Notes under the pieces: model-generated
What the model was told of the DNA's origin: nothing
What the model saw: only the letters and a program-made list of their open reading frames with translations
Databases searched by the model: none
Assembly (NCBI GenBank): GCA_002170005.2
Contig: NHGT02000005.1
Span: 4,890-14,984, forward strand
DNA from: a bacterium TMED144
GTDB taxonomy: Bacteria > Fidelibacterota > Marinisomatia > Marinisomatales > TCS55
Direction of reading: 5' to 3'
DNA: 10,095 nucleotides
Made by a program: the position numbers and the translations under genes
Part shown: positions 5,985 to 10,095 of the stretch, piece by piece
Layout: each line of letters starts with the position of its first letter
How positions within the stretch are numbered: the stretch's first letter is position 1

Positions 5985-7498
5985 TGCAAGTTTTTTCCAA
6001 AGATCAAGCAAAGTATTTAGATGATTTGACTACAAAGTCAGGCAAGCTTTCCAGTCTTGAATTAATGAAAAATGCAGGTATTGAGATTTCAAGATTTCTT
6101 CAGGAAAAATATTTAAATAAAAATTTTTTTTTTGTATGTGGTAAAGGCAATAATGGTGGAGATGGATTTGCAGCTGCTTTGGATTTAAAAATAAAAAATT
6201 ATGACCCAGTTATTTATTTGTTATATAAAGAGAAATACCTATCTGATAATACATTGTATTTTTACAAAGAATGTCTTCATCACAACATTCAAATTAAAAA
6301 CAAATTGGATACTTCATTTGTTGAGAATAAATCATCAGTAATAATTGATTGTATTTTAGGTATTGGTTTTGAAGGAGAATTGAGAACTGAAATTCAAAGT
6401 TGGACTAAAATTATAAATAAATTTGATAATGTTATTTCTGCAGATATACCTACTGGGGTTCAGTCCAATAACGGCCTAGTTTCCAAAAATGCAGTAAAAT
6501 CATCCAATACTATTGCAATGGGCAAGGCAAAACTTGGATCGATAATTTTACCTGGCAAATCCTACTCTGGTAAAATTATTCCGGTTGATATTGATTTTAT
6601 CAAGAAAAAAAAATTTGAAGGTATAAATTGGAATCAAATAGAATCAGATTTTATTTCTTCTTTAATTCCAAGAACTTTTGACATGACCCATAAATATAAA
6701 CAAGGGAAAGTAATGATAATTGCTGGTTCTGAAGGAATGACAGGAGCAGCATATCTGGCCTCCATAGCTGCGTTGAGATCAGGGGCAGGCTTGACAGTTA
6801 CCTGTGCACCTTCATCGCTGAATGATATTTATGAGAAAAAGATTACCGAAGGTTTAACTTTACCATGTGAAGATAATGGAAAGGGATTTTTTCAGTTATC
6901 AAATTTGAAACAAATCTTAGATTATTCAGAAAAATGCGATTCGGTATTAATTGGGCCAGGACTTGGAAATCATCACTCAACAATAGACCTTGTTAATGCT
7001 TTATATCAAAATATAACCAAACCCCTAGTCATAGATGCAGATGGATTGAAACCATTTTATAATGATAAATCTTTACTTAGTAGAATTAATTCTGATTTTG
7101 CGATAACACCTCATATGGGAGAGTTATCAAGGGTTTTAGACTTATCATCAGTAGAAATAATCAATTCTTTTCCAAATTCGATTACGGATTTTATGAAAGA
7201 TTTTAAAGGAACTTTAATCGCAAAATACCCTTCCAGTATAATTGTAAATAATGACAATGGATATATTAACGGTTCTGGCAATTCAGGGCTTGCAACAGCC
7301 GGAACAGGTGATGTTCTCGCAGGAATGATAGCTGGATTAGCTGCGCAAAAAATAAGCATGTTTCATTCCTGTTTGATATCAGTTGCCATTCACGGTTACG
7401 CAGCAGATATGATTGTAAAAAATTCAAGTAAGAAATCCTTAATTGCAAGCGATCTATTGGATGTCATTCCAAAAGCTATGGCATATTATGAATCATAG
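5984..7498 (+). CDS. nnr: Bifunctional NAD(P)H-hydrate epimerase / ADP-dependent NAD(P)H-hydrate dehydratase
   Basis: Nnr repairs hydrated NADH and NADPH. The N-terminal epimerase interconverts the R and S hydrates, and the C-terminal kinase-like dehydratase converts S-NAD(P)HX back to NAD(P)H using ADP. The 504-residue fusion has the full length expected. The epimerase domain (about 1-215) shows CGKGNNGGDGFAAAL (52-66), IDCILGIGFEGEL (121-133) and ADIPTGVQSNNG (153-164). The dehydratase domain (about 225-504) shows KQGKVMIIAGSEGMTGAA (239-256), VLIGPGLG (321-328), PLVIDADGLKPF (347-358), AITPHMGEL (373-381) and NSGLATAGTGDVLAGM (433-448), the nucleotide and catalytic region. Several homopolymer runs occur inside the gene (T10 at 6124-6133, A9 at 6605-6613) but the frame is intact. 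The start overlaps the acpS stop by one base, and the end overlaps the VanZ-like gene by 11 nt. Confidence 0.96.
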   Translation: MQVFSKDQAKYLDDLTTKSGKLSSLELMKNAGIEISRFLQEKYLNKNFFFVCGKGNNGGDGFAAALDLKIKNYDPVIYLLYKEKYLSDNTLYFYKECLHHNIQIKNKLDTSFVENKSSVIIDCILGIGFEGELRTEIQSWTKIINKFDNVISADIPTGVQSNNGLVSKNAVKSSNTIAMGKAKLGSIILPGKSYSGKIIPVDIDFIKKKKFEGINWNQIESDFISSLIPRTFDMTHKYKQGKVMIIAGSEGMTGAAYLASIAALRSGAGLTVTCAPSSLNDIYEKKITEGLTLPCEDNGKGFFQLSNLKQILDYSEKCDSVLIGPGLGNHHSTIDLVNALYQNITKPLVIDADGLKPFYNDKSLLSRINSDFAITPHMGELSRVLDLSSVEIINSFPNSITDFMKDFKGTLIAKYPSSIIVNNDNGYINGSGNSGLATAGTGDVLAGMIAGLAAQKISMFHSCLISVAIHGYAADMIVKNSSKKSLIASDLLDVIPKAMAYYES

Positions 7499-7835
7499 AT
7501 TTTTTAGGGTCTCTCTCTTCATATATATGCTTTTAATTTTATCATTATCTTCATTACCAGCCCAAGCTTTACCTAAAAATTTTTTACTTTCATGGGATAA
7601 ATTAATACATTTTATAGAATATTTTATTTTAGGTATCCTTTCAACCAAAAGCATGAAAGCTATAAACCTAAATACTTTAAAACTAGTTTTGCCATTTGGG
7701 GTTCTTTTTGCTTGTTGTGATGAATACTTTCAATCATTTATTTCAGGTAGATTTTCAAGCGGTCTTGATGTTTTAGCTGATTCGATAGGTTTTTTATTTG
7801 GCTGTTTATTAATATATTGGAAATACAATGATTAA
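7488..7835 (+). CDS. VanZ-like family integral membrane protein
   Basis: This small 115-residue protein has about four hydrophobic segments (roughly 6-27, 40-53, 64-78 and 93-111). It carries the polar pattern of the VanZ-like family: WDKLIHFIEYFILG (36-49; D37, K38, H41, Y45), then CDEYFQSFISGR (77-88; D78, E79, Q82, R88) and LDVLADSIGFLFG (93-105; D94, D98, G101). Members are widespread. VanZ itself gives low-level teicoplanin resistance, but the molecular role of most homologues is unknown, and nothing here shows antibiotic resistance. The start is taken as ATG 7488, which overlaps the nnr end by 11 nt and places the first helix at the N-terminus. A TTG at 7443 would add 15 residues read out of frame from nnr. 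Its end overlaps recN by 8 nt. A cell-envelope role would fit the nearby murA, but this is only contextual. Confidence 0.85.
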   Translation: MNHRFFRVSLFIYMLLILSLSSLPAQALPKNFLLSWDKLIHFIEYFILGILSTKSMKAINLNTLKLVLPFGVLFACCDEYFQSFISGRFSSGLDVLADSIGFLFGCLLIYWKYND

Positions 7836-9480
7836 AAGATTAAGTGTAAAAGATTTTGCAATTCTTGAAGAATTGGAAGTTTCATTTAATGATGGTTTAA
7901 CTGTCATAACTGGAGAGACTGGCGCTGGAAAGTCATTGATATTAAAATCCCTATCCGTTTTACTCGGCTCAAAAGGTGAAAAAACTTTTGTAAGAAGTGG
8001 TGCTGAAAGATCAGTTTTAGAGCTTGAAATAGAGTCGGTCAATAAAAACTTTTACAGAAGGCTTTTATCAAAGAGCGGAAGAACGCGATCGTTCCATAAT
8101 GAAGAACCTTGTTCAGACTTAGATTATAAGAAAAGATCCCAGTCTATAGCTGATTTTCATGGGCAGAATGAGCAACAGTTAATTATGAATTCTGAAAATC
8201 ATATTGATTATTTAGATAATTTTTTAAAAGAAAATAAAAATTTAGCTAAGATTGATATTCTTTATGAAGATCTTAAAAATATTGATTTAGAAATTAGATC
8301 TTCCCAAAAAAAAATAGAAAATGCATCAACAAGAAAAGAATTGTTGGATTTTCAAATTAACGAAATTGAATCTATAGACCCAAAAAAAGATGAAGATTTA
8401 TCTCTTTCTAAGGAATTTAAAAGGTTAAAGAATATTGAGGATACCATTGCAACATTAAAAAATATCAACCTTACTCTAAATGAAAGCGATCATTCAATCT
8501 ATAAACAACTTTCTTCTGCAATTTCAAATTTAGAAAGATTATCAAGATTTGATGAAAAACTAACTCCCTTTGTAAATGAAATACAAGATGCATCACAATC
8601 CATTCAAGAGTCATCTGCAGGTTTGCTGCAATATGTTCAAAATTTAGACGGTGAAGATCATAATTTAGAACAAATAGAGGAAAGGCTGCACGGGATAGAA
8701 ATGCTTAAGAGAAAGTATGGTGGGACTGTAGACTATGTTTTGCAATATCTGGATGAAGCCTACGTTGAATTAAAAGAAATGCAAGGTTTAGATAAAAAAT
8801 ATTCTGATCTTTTAGAAAGAAAAAATTCATTGGTTAAGGAGTTTCAAATCCTATCGGAGGAATTGCATTCAAAAAGAAAAAACATCGCAATAAAGATTTC
8901 AAAAAAAATCATCCGAGAAATGTCAAATTTGAATATGCCTAATGCTGTTTTTGAAATTAGAATTTTTCAGAAAGCAAAAAAAAATAGTCCAGTAATTTTT
9001 AAAGATGAAAATGTAGAAATCAATCCGAAAGGATTCGATTTGGTTGAGTTCTACTTAAGTGCAAATCCGGGTGAGTTACCTAAGCCACTAGTAAAAATTG
9101 CTTCAGGAGGTGAAACTTCAAGGATTATGTTGGCTATAAAAACCGTTTTAAAAAATTTTGATCCAGTTTCAACGCTAATATTTGATGAAATTGATTCCGG
9201 TATTTCAGGAGATGCTGCAGAAAAAGTTGGACAAGCACTTTTAAAATTATCAAACGATAAACAAGTTTTTTGCATAACACATTTGCCACAAATTGCATCC
9301 AAAGCAAAAAACCATCTTTATGTTTACAAAGAGGTATCAAAATCAAAAACGAGGGTTATTGCTAAATATTTGAATGAAAAAGACAAAATAAATGCTATTG
9401 CTGAGCTTTATGGAAACAATCCTAAAGCCTATGCATCAATTTCAGCAACTAAAGGTAGCTCATCAGAAACATATGGATAG
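7828..9480 (+). CDS. recN: DNA repair protein RecN (SMC-like ATPase)
   Basis: RecN is a cytoplasmic SMC-like ATPase that acts early in double-strand break repair by holding DNA ends and assisting RecA. The 550-residue protein has the expected split ATPase. The N-terminal head has Walker A GETGAGKS (29-36) and the RecN-typical FHGQNEQQLI (110-119). A central coiled-coil region runs from about 130 to 360, rich in Lys, Glu and Leu, with an internal LKRKYGGT (293-300). The C-terminal head has the ABC signature ASGGETSRIMLA (425-436), Walker B TLIFDEIDSGISG (449-461) and switch histidine CITHLPQIAS (482-491). Length and motif order match ordinary RecN, and the short polar tail after about residue 532 is weakly conserved. 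GGAA lies five bases before ATG 7828. It overlaps the VanZ-like gene by 8 nt and murA by 8 nt. No LexA-like operator was recognised nearby. Confidence 0.96.
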   Translation: MIKRLSVKDFAILEELEVSFNDGLTVITGETGAGKSLILKSLSVLLGSKGEKTFVRSGAERSVLELEIESVNKNFYRRLLSKSGRTRSFHNEEPCSDLDYKKRSQSIADFHGQNEQQLIMNSENHIDYLDNFLKENKNLAKIDILYEDLKNIDLEIRSSQKKIENASTRKELLDFQINEIESIDPKKDEDLSLSKEFKRLKNIEDTIATLKNINLTLNESDHSIYKQLSSAISNLERLSRFDEKLTPFVNEIQDASQSIQESSAGLLQYVQNLDGEDHNLEQIEERLHGIEMLKRKYGGTVDYVLQYLDEAYVELKEMQGLDKKYSDLLERKNSLVKEFQILSEELHSKRKNIAIKISKKIIREMSNLNMPNAVFEIRIFQKAKKNSPVIFKDENVEINPKGFDLVEFYLSANPGELPKPLVKIASGGETSRIMLAIKTVLKNFDPVSTLIFDEIDSGISGDAAEKVGQALLKLSNDKQVFCITHLPQIASKAKNHLYVYKEVSKSKTRVIAKYLNEKDKINAIAELYGNNPKAYASISATKGSSSETYG

Positions 9481-10095
9481 ATTTGAAATAGTTGGAAGCA
9501 AACGGCTTAGTGGTGAGGTTGAGATAAGCGGAGCTAAAAACGCTGTTTTACCAATGATGGCTGCTTCAATGCTAACTCCTGGTAAAACTATCATTGAAAA
9601 TACACCTGATCTTCGAGATACAAGAACATTTATAAATCTTCTCAATATTTTAGGTGTTGAGTCTCTTTTTGAAGAGTCAAAACTAACCTTAAATACAGAT
9701 AACATATCTTTTTTTGAGGCTCCTTATGATTTAGTAAAAACCATGAGAGCATCCTTTTATGTTATGGGTCCATTGCTAGCCCGTTTTGGTGAAGCAAAGG
9801 TGTCATTACCTGGTGGTTGCGCTTGGGGTCCAAGACCTGTTGATTATCATTTACGCGGTTTTGAAAAAATGGGTGCAGATATCAACCTAACTAATGGCTA
9901 TATATATGCTTCATGCAAACGCTTAAGAGGGGCGGATATATATTTTGAAATTCCTTCTGTTGGGGCAACGGCAAATATTTTAATGGCTGCCACGCTTGCT
10001 GAAGGTATTACTAAAATAACCAACGCAGCGCGCGAGCCTCATATTGTTCAATTATGTGAAATGCTTAAAGAGATGGGTTCTGAAATCAATGGTAT
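9473..10095 (+). CDS. murA: UDP-N-acetylglucosamine 1-carboxyvinyltransferase, 5' part (partial, runs off the right edge)
   Basis: MurA carries out the first committed step of peptidoglycan synthesis, adding enolpyruvate from PEP to UDP-GlcNAc in the cytoplasm. The first 207 codons are present of about 420 usual. Visible active-site features are K22 and N23 in ISGAKNAVLP, R92 in TMRASFYVMGP, the catalytic cysteine C116 in SLPGGCAWGPRPVDYHL (R121 following), and SVGATANILMAA (162-173). The cysteine is the residue alkylated by fosfomycin, so this MurA is predicted to be of the sensitive type rather than the Asp variant. The ATG at 9473 lies within the last codons of recN, an 8-nt overlap, and has no obvious Shine-Dalgarno, suggesting translational coupling. 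The 3' half lies beyond the window. The fragment has no frameshift. Confidence 0.96.
   Translation, partial: MDRFEIVGSKRLSGEVEISGAKNAVLPMMAASMLTPGKTIIENTPDLRDTRTFINLLNILGVESLFEESKLTLNTDNISFFEAPYDLVKTMRASFYVMGPLLARFGEAKVSLPGGCAWGPRPVDYHLRGFEKMGADINLTNGYIYASCKRLRGADIYFEIPSVGATANILMAATLAEGITKITNAAREPHIVQLCEMLKEMGSEING

Noticed and set aside
1..10095. CRISPR array, insertion sequence, toxin-antitoxin or defence island
   Set aside because: There are no regularly spaced repeats, transposase motifs, terminal inverted repeats or small paired toxin-like genes. All substantial reading frames are accounted for by the listed genes.

Overview
The window is an AT-rich (roughly two-thirds A+T), gene-dense stretch of an ordinary bacterial chromosome. 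It carries ten protein genes and one tRNA, and no mobile element, CRISPR array or phage gene. Shine-Dalgarno-like sites occur (clearest before secG), genes overlap heavily, and the proteins have a Bacteroidetes/Marinimicrobia flavour, in particular the receiver-domain PEP-synthase-like protein at the left edge. My best guess is an uncultured marine Candidatus Marinimicrobia (SAR406)-like bacterium or a related FCB-group lineage. This is an inference from protein resemblance and was not tested by any search.

Layout. The left edge (1-948, minus strand) holds the first 316 codons of a large protein with two receiver-like domains, matching from memory the N-terminus of the response-regulator-fused PEP synthase/PPDK-like family. 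A 119-bp AT-rich divergent intergenic region separates it from a plus-strand block: pgk, tpiA (1-nt overlap) and secG (13-nt gap), that is, lower glycolysis plus a Sec translocon subunit. A second 119-bp AT-rich gap follows. Then come a tRNA-Leu(GAG) gene and, only 23 bp later, a gene for a secreted TPR-repeat protein of unknown role.

From 4946 to the right edge runs a compressed gene train: HAD hydrolase, acpS, nnr (bifunctional NAD(P)HX repair enzyme), a VanZ-like membrane protein, recN and the 5' part of murA. Every junction in this train overlaps, by 17, 1, 11, 8 and 8 nt. This strongly suggests one transcript with translational coupling, linking cofactor and carrier-protein maintenance (AcpS, Nnr), DNA double-strand break repair (RecN) and peptidoglycan synthesis (MurA).

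Most of this is conserved housekeeping content, and I see no convincing previously undescribed system. The points most worth a second look are the signalling-fused PEP-synthase-like protein divergent from pgk/tpiA, the archaeal-type HAD phosphatase heading the operon, the tRNA-linked secreted TPR protein with a late cysteine pair, and the unbroken overlap train.
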